Assembly: GCA_910584475.1 (NCBI GenBank)
Contig: CAJUBD010000008.1
Coordinates: forward strand, 1-64,000
From: an uncultured Treponema sp.
Lineage (GTDB): Bacteria; Spirochaetota; Spirochaetia; Treponematales; Treponemataceae
Length of the DNA stretch: 64,000 nt
Reading direction: 5' to 3'
This document shows positions 7,257 to 16,210 of the stretch, one piece after another. The notes under the pieces are model-generated. The model searched no databases, was not told the origin of the DNA, and was given only the letters and a program-made list of their open reading frames with translations. Made by a program: the position numbers and the translations under genes. The number at the start of each line of letters is the position of its first letter. The first letter of the stretch is position 1.

Positions 7257-7955
7257 ATGGCCAGAGCGAAAAAGACTGAATACAAAGTAAAGCAGCAAAT
7301 TGTTTACCCTAGCCAGGGTGTCGGAACAATCACTGAAATTTTCGAAAGGGAATTCAACGGCGAAAAAGTTTCCTATTATAAAATTTATCTTGAAGTTTCC
7401 GACATGGTTGTAATGGTGCCGGTGAGCCATGCAAAGGATTTGGGAATACGAGCCATCGTCGATGCGGAAGAAGCGACAAAGGCGTTGGATGTTTTGGGCG
7501 AAGATTTCGAGCCGATTACTTCGGACTGGAAATTGCGCTATCAAATGAATTTGGATTTGCTCAAAGACGGGACAATCGAAGGCATCGCGAAAATCGTGCG
7601 CTGCCTTTACAATCGCAGCAAAGTAAAGGAACTTCCGATTCAGGAGCGAAAGCTTTACGACAGCGCGAAAAAGCTCCTTGAAGACGAACTTTCGATTGCC
7701 TTGGGCAAAGAACTGTCGGAAATAGAGGCACTTATCCACGAAAAATTGGAGCCGCCGGGAGCCGTACCGAAAATCAAGCATCAAGTGATTCAGGACGACG
7801 ACGATGACGATGTTTTCGACATGGAAGACGACAGCACAAAAGACCGCGACGACGATGATGATGACGATGAAGACGAGGAGGAGCAGGAAGAATCTCTAGA
7901 ACGACGCGCCGAAGAAGAAAGCGAATTCGACGATGAGGACGATGACTACGATTGA
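7257..7955 (+). CDS. carD: CarD/CdnL-like RNA polymerase-binding transcription factor
   Basis: A 232-residue protein. Residues 8-70 are the RNA polymerase-interacting Tudor-like domain (VKQQIVYPSQGVGTITEI, then YYKIYLEVSDMVVMVPV). The helical DNA-facing domain follows (about 75-165, with LYNRSKVKELPIQERKLYDSAKKLLEDELS). CarD proteins bind the RNAP beta subunit and stabilise open promoter complexes. Unusual is the C-terminal tail of about 55 residues, almost wholly Asp/Glu, far longer than in typical CarD of about 160 residues. The gene overlaps ispDF and its mRNA appears leaderless. The acidic tail might mimic DNA or contact basic partners; that is inference. Confidence 0.9.
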   Translation: MARAKKTEYKVKQQIVYPSQGVGTITEIFEREFNGEKVSYYKIYLEVSDMVVMVPVSHAKDLGIRAIVDAEEATKALDVLGEDFEPITSDWKLRYQMNLDLLKDGTIEGIAKIVRCLYNRSKVKELPIQERKLYDSAKKLLEDELSIALGKELSEIEALIHEKLEPPGAVPKIKHQVIQDDDDDDVFDMEDDSTKDRDDDDDDDEDEEEQEESLERRAEEESEFDDEDDDYD

Positions 7956-9192
7956 CGGGCGCGACACCGTACTCGTTCTTTTGGCGGCAGGTTCTTCATC
8001 TCGCATGGGCGCGACCGGAAAAAAGGAATTCCTCAAAATATACGACACAGAAAGCGATTCGCAAAAAAGCGCGGTCATTTCTGTGGCGGCGAAAGTTTTT
8101 TTTAAAGCGGCATCTTTTTCCACAGTCGCAGTCGCCTATCCAAAAGGCGAACTGAAAGAAACGAAAAGGGCGTTTTATTCTTCGCCGAAAACAAGCGCGC
8201 TTGCCAAAAATTTGAACGTGATTTTCGTGCCTGGCGGCGAAACTCGGCAAGAAAGCGTTTTTCGGGCACTGAAAGCCATTGAAAGGAATTGCAAAAAAAG
8301 CGACGCGAATTTGCCGAAAACCGTCTTGATTCACGACGGAGCGCGACCTTTCTTGTCAAGCGCGCTCGTTCAGGCTACATTGAAAGCGGCGCGAAAATAC
8401 GGCGCGGCGGCACCTGCGCTTGAACCTGTGGAAACGCAAAAGGAAATCGATTCTCGCAAAAAAATCGTGCGCCACTTGGAGCGAAAAAATTTGGCTGCCG
8501 TGCAGACTCCACAAGGATTTCATTTTGAAAGAATTTTGCAATATCATCGCGCCGCGCAAAAAGACGGTCATGTCTACACCGACGACACAGAAATTTGGGA
8601 CAAATATTCGCCAGAAAAAACGCGCGTAATTCCCGGCGAAAGCGCGAACATCAAAATCACATATCCGAAAGATGTGGCAGGATTTTCAAATGAAAAAAAA
8701 TCGTGCGAAAGTAAAATGAGAATCGGACTTGGCTACGACTTGCACCGCTTGGCAGAAGGCCGCCGGCTCCTTTTGGGCGGAATTGAAATCCCGTTTGAAA
8801 AAGGCGAACTCGGACATTCCGACGGTGACGCGCTTTTGCATGCGATTACGGATGCCGTTTTGGGAGCGGCCGCGCTCGGTGACATCGGCTCGTATTTTCC
8901 TGACACTGACGAAAAATGGAAGGACGCGGATTCAAGGAAATTGCTCGCGACCGCGTGGAGCGATGCAAGAAAATCAGGCTGGCATTTGGAAAACCTTGAC
9001 TGCGTAGTCAAATTGCAAAAACCGAAATTACTTCCCTACCGCGAACGCATGATAAAATCCATCGCGCAAATTCTAGACGTTTCCGCAGAACGCGTTTTTG
9101 TAAAAGCGAAAACCGCCGAAGGCTTAGGCGAGGTCGGAAAAAGCGAGGCGATAGAATGCCAAGCGATTTGCCTCCTTACGAGAAATTCGTGA
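7942..9192 (+). CDS. ispDF: bifunctional IspD-IspF (MEP isoprenoid pathway)
   Basis: A 416-residue fusion. The N-terminal half is 2-C-methyl-D-erythritol 4-phosphate cytidylyltransferase: LLAAGSSSRMG, GGETRQES, IHDGARPF, QTPQGF, YTDDTEI. The C-terminal half, starting near base 8716 (MRIGLGYDLHRL), is 2-C-methyl-D-erythritol 2,4-cyclodiphosphate synthase with the metal ligands of DLH, GHSDGDALLHA and the loop IGSYFPDTD. It catalyses the third and fifth steps of isopentenyl diphosphate synthesis. It overlaps the end of carD, so both are co-transcribed. ATG 7942 or ATG 7933 may be the start. Fused IspDF is known in several bacterial groups. Confidence 0.93.
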   Translation: MTTIDGRDTVLVLLAAGSSSRMGATGKKEFLKIYDTESDSQKSAVISVAAKVFFKAASFSTVAVAYPKGELKETKRAFYSSPKTSALAKNLNVIFVPGGETRQESVFRALKAIERNCKKSDANLPKTVLIHDGARPFLSSALVQATLKAARKYGAAAPALEPVETQKEIDSRKKIVRHLERKNLAAVQTPQGFHFERILQYHRAAQKDGHVYTDDTEIWDKYSPEKTRVIPGESANIKITYPKDVAGFSNEKKSCESKMRIGLGYDLHRLAEGRRLLLGGIEIPFEKGELGHSDGDALLHAITDAVLGAAALGDIGSYFPDTDEKWKDADSRKLLATAWSDARKSGWHLENLDCVVKLQKPKLLPYRERMIKSIAQILDVSAERVFVKAKTAEGLGEVGKSEAIECQAICLLTRNS

Positions 9193-9373
9193 GCGAAATT
9201 GCCCCGTCTCAACAATCCTGCAAGGTTTGCATTTATGCAAAACTCGTGAGTGACATTGCCACAACGGTTTTGTCCAACATCATGCGAGTTTGCGCAAAGC
9301 GCAAACTCGTGAATAAAGAAATTGCCTTTGCGTCTAACCCTGCGAGTTTGCACTTTGTGCAAACTCGTGAATG
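9183..9373. repeat. tandem AACTCGTGA-type repeats at the ispDF 3' end
   Basis: Four copies of a motif like AAACTCGTGAATGAAATTGCC begin near 9183, 9239, 9302 and 9360, about 57-63 bp apart. The first copy includes the ispDF stop codon. The later copies each close a hairpin of the form GCGAGTTTGC/GCAAACTCGT. No coding potential is evident. Confidence 0.65.
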
Positions 9374-9396
9374 AAAAATTGCCTTCGGCAATTTTT
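9374..9396. terminator. bidirectional terminator between convergent genes
   Basis: Perfect 10-bp stem AAAAATTGCC/GGCAATTTTT with a TTC loop. It serves ispDF on the plus strand and abuts the stop codon of the coiled-coil gene on the minus strand. Confidence 0.85.
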
Positions 9397-12300
9397 CATT
9401 CTGGCATATCTAAAATCAACTGCACTTCGCCTTCGCTCAATTTCAATATGCTCGCAATCTCTTCAATTCGCCAGCCTTGGCGTTTTAGTTCCTTCGCGCT
9501 TTCGCGCTTTTTGGGAGTGACGCTCGAAGGTTTCACGCTCTTTCTCGGAGCGTCGGCTTTGGCTATTTCTTCGAGAGTCGTGAATTTCGTATCTATGGCA
9601 TTAGACAACTTGTTCAAGCGTGCTTCACTGTTTATGATGCCGTCGCGATCACGCTGCACTTTGTCGATGTGGCGATCCGTATCGTCGAGTATGTCTTGCA
9701 AAGACTCAAGTTTGTCCATGGCAAGATCTATTCGCCGCGTGTTCTCCAAAAGCTTGTCGATATTGCTTTGGGCATCCTTGATTTCCTCGGGCAAAGCCAT
9801 CGCCTGCCGCGAGCAAATTTCGAGCCGTCTTTCCAAATCTTTCAAATTGTCGAACGCCTTGTTGACATCAAGCGAAACCTGATTGATAGTCTCGCCCTTT
9901 TTGTCGATGCGGTCATATTTGATGTTAAGCGTGGCGAGTTCATCGGCAAATTTCCTGACTTTGACTTCGAGAGCTTGCAAATTGTCATCAGTGTCCTGAA
10001 GGCTTTTGATTTTCGCGTCGGTCTTTTCGGCGAGAGCCACCAAACGATTGTAATCTCGCTCCAGCTCATCGATTTGCACTTTGCCCGCCTTGAAAGCGTC
10101 GAGACGTTCGGCGGCATTTTCATCGAGTTCAAGAAGTTTGGCGTAATTCTTATTGTACGTATCGGCCGCCTTCTGAAAATCTTTCAGACGATCAAAACTG
10201 CCGTCGATTTCATTCATGCGGATGTCGAGTTGGCGTTTGAGTTCTTCCGCCTTGTCATAATTTTGCATTTGCGCTTTTACGGCGTTGAGTTCCTTGTTGA
10301 GATTGTCGATGCTCAGCTGCAGCTCGTTGCTGTCATTTTGCATTTGCATGACCAGTTCGGAATGCCGCTTGCGATCCGTATTGCTCGCCCTTTCAAGTTC
10401 GTCGTTTAGCGCCTTGATTTTTTTGTCGGCGCTGTCGCTCTGATTTCGCACACGGTCTTCTGTCGCCTCGAGCATTTTTTCATACATATCCTGAAGTTCG
10501 CTCAAAATCGAATCGGACTTTTCCTTGTACTCGCCAAGCGAATTGGAAGTGCGCGTGTCCAAATTTTCGACCACGTCCTCGATTTCCCTATGCCTGCCTT
10601 CGACCGCATCCTTGAAAGAGTCTACATTGTCGATGATTTCCTGCTGGCTTGAAAGCAAGTCGCTTTTGAAATCGTCCAAAGAATTTTCCAATTTCGACTG
10701 CTTGGAAAGAATGTCGTCCTTGAACCTTTCGAATGAATCGTAAAGTTCGTCCTTTACGTCCTGATTCTTCGCGTCAGAGGCGATTTTGAAATCAGCGAGC
10801 GAGACTTCAAAAAGCTTGTTCGACGCTTCAAGTTGACTGTGCAATTTGTCCTTCCAAGAATTGAAATCATGCAAAGCCGTGTCGATCGTCGCGACGCTGA
10901 GCTGTCTCTGCGTTTCGCTGTCGCTTTTGAATTTGTTCAAGTCGACCTCAATCTTCGCCATCATCTTTTCGACGCGTTCCTGAAGTTCGGCGGCATTGTC
11001 CTTAAGCCTTTCTTGTAAAATCTCGTCCGACGACTTTATGGACTCGTCAATTTCCGCCTGATACGCCTTCGTGAAATTCTCGAGAGCGGAATGCACGTCT
11101 TCGATTTGCATGTTGATTTCGCCTTGAATTTGCTGAATGCTCGCCGCCGCCTTTTTTATTTGGTCGTCGGATTTCTTTTCAATCAAAGAAAGGCGGAGCT
11201 TTATATCTTCATTATATTTCTCCTCGATTTTCTGTCTTTCATTTTCATAAGAATCTTGGAATTTCGCAATCTTGTCGTCAACACCTTGCTTCCATGCGTT
11301 CAAGGACTCGTCAATCGAATCGCCGCGCTTTTTCAAGTCCACCTCAAAAGAATTCTCGAACACGCTGAGCTTTTCGGAAGTCTTGGCGATGGACTGCTTT
11401 CGCAAATCTTCCATCGAATTTTCGATGCCTTGAATTTGGGAAGCGAGCACAATCGAATCTTCCTTGACTTTGCTTTGAAAATCCGCCTGCTGCTTTTTTT
11501 GGGATTCGCTGAAACTCCTGAAGTCATCTAGCACACGGCTTTGTGTTTCAGCCATGGAGTTGCGAAGCGTGTCCTCCAAATTGTCGACATCGTTCGCCAA
11601 AGTCGCAAGACGCTCGTATCTATAGAGCATATCCGTTTTATACTTTTCCAATTCGCTGTCAAGTTTGTTCATCGCGCTTATCTGCCGAGTGTCGTAAGCC
11701 GCTATCGCCTTTTTCACGGCATCTTCCAAACTCTTGGAAATATCGTCAAGGCGGCCGTTGGACTCATTTTCAAAATCAGTGATGTTGCGCTTAGTCTCCG
11801 CGTTCCAATCGTTGATATTTTTGCGGGTCGCCTTCGCCTCTTCCAATGCGGCGTTTCCGACCGACTTCAGATCCGCGATTTCGCTCTTCATTTCTTTTGA
11901 AACAGAAACGCTGTGCTCTTTCAAATCGGAGACCGACTTTTTGACGGCTTCCTGCAAATTCGAAACTTTTTCAAGAATATTAGTCCTGTATGTCTCGACT
12001 TTTTCATTGACAGAATTCTTGTAATTCTCAATGTGGACTTTCGCAGCGTCGGTATATTTTTCGAACGCGGCTTTTTCCTTTTCCTGGATTTTTTGAATAA
12101 TATCCGAATAAAGAGAATCGTATTTTTGCTGCAACTCCTCAATCTGGGCTTCAAGATGTCCGCGAATCGCCTCGAGCGACTTACCGTTGCCCGCGCTTTC
12201 CCTCGCGAGTTCTTCGGCAGTCTTACGCGCTTCTGTCAAAGTCGCATTTAAATTCCTATTAGCCTCGACGAGCGATGTTTCGATATTTTTACGCGTTTCC

Positions 12301-13784
12301 GCCAATGATGCGCCGAAATTTTCATTGGTATCAGAAATCGCATTCTCGAGATTCCTGCGGTTTTCCGCCAAAGTCGCGCCCAAATTTTCGTTCGTCTCAA
12401 GAATGGACTTTTCGAGATTCCTGCGCGTTTCCGCCAATGACGCGCCTAAATTTTCATTGGTATCAGAAATTGCGTTCTCGAGATTCCTGCGATTTTCCGC
12501 CAAAGTCGCGCCCAAATTTTCGTTCGTATCGGCAAGCAGAGCTTCTGCATTCCTTCGAGCCTCAGCCAAAGTCGCATCCACATTTGAATTCGTTTCAATG
12601 AGCGACTTTTCTACATTCTTGCGTATCGCCGCCAAAGCCGCATTCAAATTTTCATTAGTCTCGGAGACCGTCGTCTCGACATTCTTGCGGGCGTTCTCCA
12701 AGGTCGCGTCCACATTTGAATTTGTCTCGAAAACGGATCTTTCGACATTTTTGCGAGTTTCCGCCAATGACGCGCTCAAATTTGAATTTGTTTCGGAAAT
12801 GGACTTTTCGAGGTTCTTGCGGTTTTCAGTCAGAGCCGCGTTCAAAGTCGAGTGTGTTTCGGAAATGGCTCTTTCGAGGTTCTTGCGGTTTCCGTGCAAA
12901 GTCGCGCTCAAAGTCGAATTTGTTTCTGAAATGGATTTCTCGAGATTCTGCCTGACAGCCGACAATTGGCCTTTCATATCGGCGGAGAATTCATTCACCA
13001 TTTGCTGGCTGGTAGTACGAGCCTCTGCCCTATAATCCTCGACGCGCTTTTTCATCTGTTCGTTCAAATGGTCGAACGCGATGTCCTCGAGTTCCCTGAC
13101 TTTATTCGAAGCGTTCTCATAGATTTTAGAAACATTGGAATTCAAATCTTTGAGCACATCATCTTTTTGCTCGAGGGCCTTTTTCATTCCGCTTTCAAGT
13201 TCGCCTACAAGCGCGCGAATTTCCACCAAGCGTTCATCGAATTTTTCAAGCGTTTTTCCGGCGATGCCTTTCAAATGGGCTTCGCTTGTCTTTTCAAAAT
13301 CCTTTACGAGCGATGGAATGCGCTTTGAAATTTTTTCGACGTTTTCCTGATTGTCTTGCAGAATGCCCTGCAACTTACTGACTACGGCGCTTTCGTTTTT
13401 CAGCCGCTTTAAATTTTCTTCCACGGAATTGGTCATTTCGGAAAGCTCGGTTATGGCCCGTCCGTATCCTTCCACTTTCTTTTCCACCAATTCAGCCGCC
13501 GCCTTGTCCTTCTGAACGTCGGCGAGAACGCGCGCGAAATCTTCCTTTTCAAATTCAAGCCGCTTTATGGTCGCGTCCGCTATAGAGACTCTCTCATTTA
13601 GCTCCACGCCATCTTCCTTCATTTTTTTTCGATAGTCGTCGAAATACTTTTCAAATTGCTCTTGACGCTTGTTTATGAAAAGCCTAATTTTTTCCATTTG
13701 ATTGTTGTCTCGATCCAAATAGCGCATGAACCATGCAATGCCAGTCGAGACGACAACCGATATAAGAACTAAAATTATTTCCAT
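9396..13784 (-). CDS. SpiroCoCo-type giant coiled-coil membrane protein
   Basis: About 1,462 residues. A single membrane segment near the N-terminus (IILVLISVVVSTGIAWFMRY) is followed by some 1,350 residues of coiled coil and a C-terminal helix-turn-helix-like tail (ELKRQGWRIEEIASILKLSE). Eleven tandem 22-residue units of the type RKNLEKSISETNSNLSASLAE lie at bases about 12231-12956, two hendecads each. This architecture matches the SpiroCoCo family of treponemes; its role is not established, perhaps cell-shape or filament related. ATG 13784 is preferred; GTG 13802 also fits. The gene ends exactly at the shared terminator and lies downstream of a HAD gene with a 38-bp gap, so it may be in one operon with it. 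Confidence 0.85.
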   Translation of the reverse strand: MEIILVLISVVVSTGIAWFMRYLDRDNNQMEKIRLFINKRQEQFEKYFDDYRKKMKEDGVELNERVSIADATIKRLEFEKEDFARVLADVQKDKAAAELVEKKVEGYGRAITELSEMTNSVEENLKRLKNESAVVSKLQGILQDNQENVEKISKRIPSLVKDFEKTSEAHLKGIAGKTLEKFDERLVEIRALVGELESGMKKALEQKDDVLKDLNSNVSKIYENASNKVRELEDIAFDHLNEQMKKRVEDYRAEARTTSQQMVNEFSADMKGQLSAVRQNLEKSISETNSTLSATLHGNRKNLERAISETHSTLNAALTENRKNLEKSISETNSNLSASLAETRKNVERSVFETNSNVDATLENARKNVETTVSETNENLNAALAAIRKNVEKSLIETNSNVDATLAEARRNAEALLADTNENLGATLAENRRNLENAISDTNENLGASLAETRRNLEKSILETNENLGATLAENRRNLENAISDTNENFGASLAETRKNIETSLVEANRNLNATLTEARKTAEELARESAGNGKSLEAIRGHLEAQIEELQQKYDSLYSDIIQKIQEKEKAAFEKYTDAAKVHIENYKNSVNEKVETYRTNILEKVSNLQEAVKKSVSDLKEHSVSVSKEMKSEIADLKSVGNAALEEAKATRKNINDWNAETKRNITDFENESNGRLDDISKSLEDAVKKAIAAYDTRQISAMNKLDSELEKYKTDMLYRYERLATLANDVDNLEDTLRNSMAETQSRVLDDFRSFSESQKKQQADFQSKVKEDSIVLASQIQGIENSMEDLRKQSIAKTSEKLSVFENSFEVDLKKRGDSIDESLNAWKQGVDDKIAKFQDSYENERQKIEEKYNEDIKLRLSLIEKKSDDQIKKAAASIQQIQGEINMQIEDVHSALENFTKAYQAEIDESIKSSDEILQERLKDNAAELQERVEKMMAKIEVDLNKFKSDSETQRQLSVATIDTALHDFNSWKDKLHSQLEASNKLFEVSLADFKIASDAKNQDVKDELYDSFERFKDDILSKQSKLENSLDDFKSDLLSSQQEIIDNVDSFKDAVEGRHREIEDVVENLDTRTSNSLGEYKEKSDSILSELQDMYEKMLEATEDRVRNQSDSADKKIKALNDELERASNTDRKRHSELVMQMQNDSNELQLSIDNLNKELNAVKAQMQNYDKAEELKRQLDIRMNEIDGSFDRLKDFQKAADTYNKNYAKLLELDENAAERLDAFKAGKVQIDELERDYNRLVALAEKTDAKIKSLQDTDDNLQALEVKVRKFADELATLNIKYDRIDKKGETINQVSLDVNKAFDNLKDLERRLEICSRQAMALPEEIKDAQSNIDKLLENTRRIDLAMDKLESLQDILDDTDRHIDKVQRDRDGIINSEARLNKLSNAIDTKFTTLEEIAKADAPRKSVKPSSVTPKKRESAKELKRQGWRIEEIASILKLSEGEVQLILDMPE
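12231..12956 (-). repeat. 11 tandem 66-bp coding repeats
   Basis: Eleven units of 66 bp, each coding 22 residues, inside the coiled-coil gene. Units near 12290-12540 are almost identical to each other in DNA, indicating recent duplication, whereas the outer ones have diverged. Confidence 0.85.
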
Positions 13785-13822
13785 ATTTTCATATTTCCCC
13801 ACCCGAAAATAATGCCATTCTA

Positions 13823-14491
13823 TTATAGCACAAGCTCTTGAAAATGTCGATAATTTTTAAAAGAAACGTCCGCTTCTTTTAAATGCGCGCGAAAAATTCT
13901 TCTCCACAAAGGCTCAAGATACGCAGTCTTCATTCCGGCGTTTTTCGCGCCAACGATGTCATATTTCGCATGGTTTCCGACATACATAATTTCCTGCGGT
14001 TCAAGACCGAGCTGCATCGCCAGAATTCCGAACGTATATTTTGAAGGCTTGAGCGCGCCGATTTTTTCCGCCGAAAGGATTTTCTCACAATAGGGCTTGA
14101 GTCCCCACATCTCGCCTTTTTGTTCCGGCGGAAAATCCGAAAGAACCGCAATTTTATATCCAGCCGCTTTCAGATTCGCAAAAGCATCCTTGACATTTTT
14201 AAAAGGCTTTATATTTGTGAAATATTTCTTCAAGCCTGTATATGCGATGTCATCCAAAACTTCAGCGGCCTGCTCGGTCGAACATTTCATTCGCTCGCTC
14301 ATCAAAACCGCCTGATATCGAAACAGATTCGGAAGCGGAGCGGTTCTGCGCAGCTGGCTACGCACGCGCGCAAAATGATAGAACACTTTGACATGCCGCA
14401 AAAAATGAAACACAATCCTTATGTTCAGGCGAAATTGCGGATACAGCGTTCCGTCGATGTCAAAGGCCACCGCCTTTATTCCGTCAATCAT
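13823..14491 (-). CDS. HAD-superfamily hydrolase
   Basis: A 222-residue haloacid-dehalogenase-type phosphatase. Motif I is AFDIDGTLYP near residue 10, motif II is VLSDF, the motif III lysine lies in GALKPSKYTF, and motif IV is VGNHAKYDIVGAKNAGM. A helical cap of class I type lies between motifs I and II (residues about 20-110). The substrate is unknown; a small phosphorylated metabolite is likely. It overlaps the upstream exported-protein gene by eight bases and is followed after 38 bp by the coiled-coil gene, which suggests one transcript. Confidence 0.85.
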   Translation of the reverse strand: MIDGIKAVAFDIDGTLYPQFRLNIRIVFHFLRHVKVFYHFARVRSQLRRTAPLPNLFRYQAVLMSERMKCSTEQAAEVLDDIAYTGLKKYFTNIKPFKNVKDAFANLKAAGYKIAVLSDFPPEQKGEMWGLKPYCEKILSAEKIGALKPSKYTFGILAMQLGLEPQEIMYVGNHAKYDIVGAKNAGMKTAYLEPLWRRIFRAHLKEADVSFKNYRHFQELVL

Positions 14492-15941
14492 AGTTTTTGC
14501 CCCTTGGCGCTTGCAGATAATACTTCGCCGTAGTCCTTACCCTGACAAGGTGAACGAAAACATCTCCCGCACCGCTCGCCAAACAAGCGTCGCAAAATTC
14601 ATCCAAAGTATATTCGATTCCGTCATAAAACACCACCGCCCTAAAAGAGCCAGTCACATCAAAATACGGAAATATCGCGGCGCATTCATTGAAAACCCTC
14701 GTATCGATTTTTCCGCTCGCATCGGTCTGCCTGATTGCCGCCAAATAAAAATAATCCGGATTCGTAGCGGCGAGCACATACAAAAGCTGCTTGAGATAAG
14801 TGATTCTGTAGCCCGCGTTTTTTATGTAGCCCGCCGTATTCAAGACGCCCTTTTCGGTAATCCTCGCGGCGAAAGGCTCGACAGTAACGTCGACTCCTGA
14901 ATCTTTGTACAAAATGTTTTTTTTCGCGACCACGCTCAAAGCCGCCGCCGCCAAATTTCGCGTCCAATCCAACGCGCTGTTTATGTTATACGAGGCGGCT
15001 TTTATTCCCTGATAACCCGTAGGCTGCAATTTTACGGTTTCGGCGAGAAGCGGCTCGCGCCTCAAATAGCTTCCCGCCAACGGTTCCACGATTCCGTCCA
15101 CAATCCATTTTACGAAACCTTGCGAACAAAGCGTAAGGCGGTCTTTGTTCTCTTCGGAAATGATTCGCGGCCTGCCAGTTTCAAGGCTCACAGGCTCTCC
15201 TCGCTCGTCGTACATCGCGTCGTCCAAATAAACGATGTCGCCCAAATTTTCACGAATCGACTGTATCATCACGAGCGCATCGTCATAAATGCCGTCATAA
15301 GTCTTAAAATTTTGCGACTCGCTTTGAGAAAGACTTTTCGCCGCCACGACATAATTCCATGGAAGAGTTCTTTTCGTGAGTTCATGGATTTCCGCAAAAG
15401 AAGCCGTATAGAATTTCTCAAACGGGATTCCCAGCGGAACGGCGCGCGCGGCATAAGAATCGAAAATTATCATGTCCGCGAAGCAGGATTTTTTTTTATT
15501 CGGCCTGAATTGGACATACACTTCGCTGTCCTTCGCAAAATAATATCGAATCAAAATAGGCGTGCCTGATTTTTTGTCGCGCACTAAAATCCAAGAACCG
15601 GCGGAATCGGCGGAAAAAATTTTCTCGCTTACCAAACGCGAGCCTCGCGAATCGTGAATGTCCACCATTCCATAAGAAGCGGGCGCGACGATTGCCAAAA
15701 ACGCATCGTCTTGTTCTTCGAAGCGCAATTCAAATTCTATGCCGACGGAATTTTCATAGACTTCTGTGCCAAACGAACGCAGCGCGGAAAGCGGGCCTTC
15801 AAACCATTCGCGACCAATTTTTTTTCGGATTTCTGAAGAATCTGGAATTCCAAAAGAATTGTATTCGGCAAAAAGAAGCGGCACGGCGAAAAAAGACGCC
15901 GCGCAAAAAAAGAGAAAAAACTTTTTAGAAACCATTCTCAT
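14484..15941 (-). CDS. exported protein of unknown function, 485 aa
   Basis: A signal peptide of about 25 residues (MRMVSKK then a Phe/Ala/Leu core ending VPLLFA) precedes a roughly 460-residue periplasmic or surface protein. The mature part is a mixed alpha/beta protein without known motifs I can name; there is an Ala/Leu-rich helical section near residues 310-340 and a beta-rich C-terminus. GGAG lies seven bases before ATG 15941. It overlaps the HAD gene by eight bases. Probably a conserved treponemal protein; function unknown. Confidence 0.75.
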   Translation of the reverse strand: MRMVSKKFFLFFCAASFFAVPLLFAEYNSFGIPDSSEIRKKIGREWFEGPLSALRSFGTEVYENSVGIEFELRFEEQDDAFLAIVAPASYGMVDIHDSRGSRLVSEKIFSADSAGSWILVRDKKSGTPILIRYYFAKDSEVYVQFRPNKKKSCFADMIIFDSYAARAVPLGIPFEKFYTASFAEIHELTKRTLPWNYVVAAKSLSQSESQNFKTYDGIYDDALVMIQSIRENLGDIVYLDDAMYDERGEPVSLETGRPRIISEENKDRLTLCSQGFVKWIVDGIVEPLAGSYLRREPLLAETVKLQPTGYQGIKAASYNINSALDWTRNLAAAALSVVAKKNILYKDSGVDVTVEPFAARITEKGVLNTAGYIKNAGYRITYLKQLLYVLAATNPDYFYLAAIRQTDASGKIDTRVFNECAAIFPYFDVTGSFRAVVFYDGIEYTLDEFCDACLASGAGDVFVHLVRVRTTAKYYLQAPRGKNYD

Positions 15942-15949
15942 TCTACGAC

Positions 15950-16210
15950 TCCGAATTTAAAATTCACAAAAGTTGCAACGCACGGCAGACCATGCCAACA
16001 AGTTTTTACACAAGCCTTACGGCTCGCTAACGAATTTCGCTTCGCGAAAGTTCGCTCACAAAAAGCGAAAAAACTCGCAGTATTCAGTCGCAAATCTTCG
16101 ATTTGCTTACGAGTTTTTCTTTGCTCGCACCGCTCGCATTTTGTTCGCTTCGCTCGCAAAAGCAGAAAAACTCGCAACTATTAACTAATCATTATCAACT
16201 ATTCACTGCA
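15950..16210. repeat. structured intergenic element between exported-protein and activase genes
   Basis: Contains hairpins such as CAAATC/GATTTG followed by CTTACGAGTTTTTCTTTGCT and a closing AAACTCGC. The same order of features recurs at 28205-28304 with different but still complementary stem arms. The right end, at 16173-16205, is a degenerate heptad tract that on the minus strand directly follows the activase stop codon (TAATG, AATAG, TAATG, TTAATAG). Confidence 0.55.

Noticed and set aside
12187..13035. 282-codon plus-strand frame opposite the coiled-coil repeat region
   Set aside because: It is the antisense of 66-bp repeats, which keeps a frame open by periodicity; no ribosome-binding site and repetitive Ser/Phe/Ala composition.
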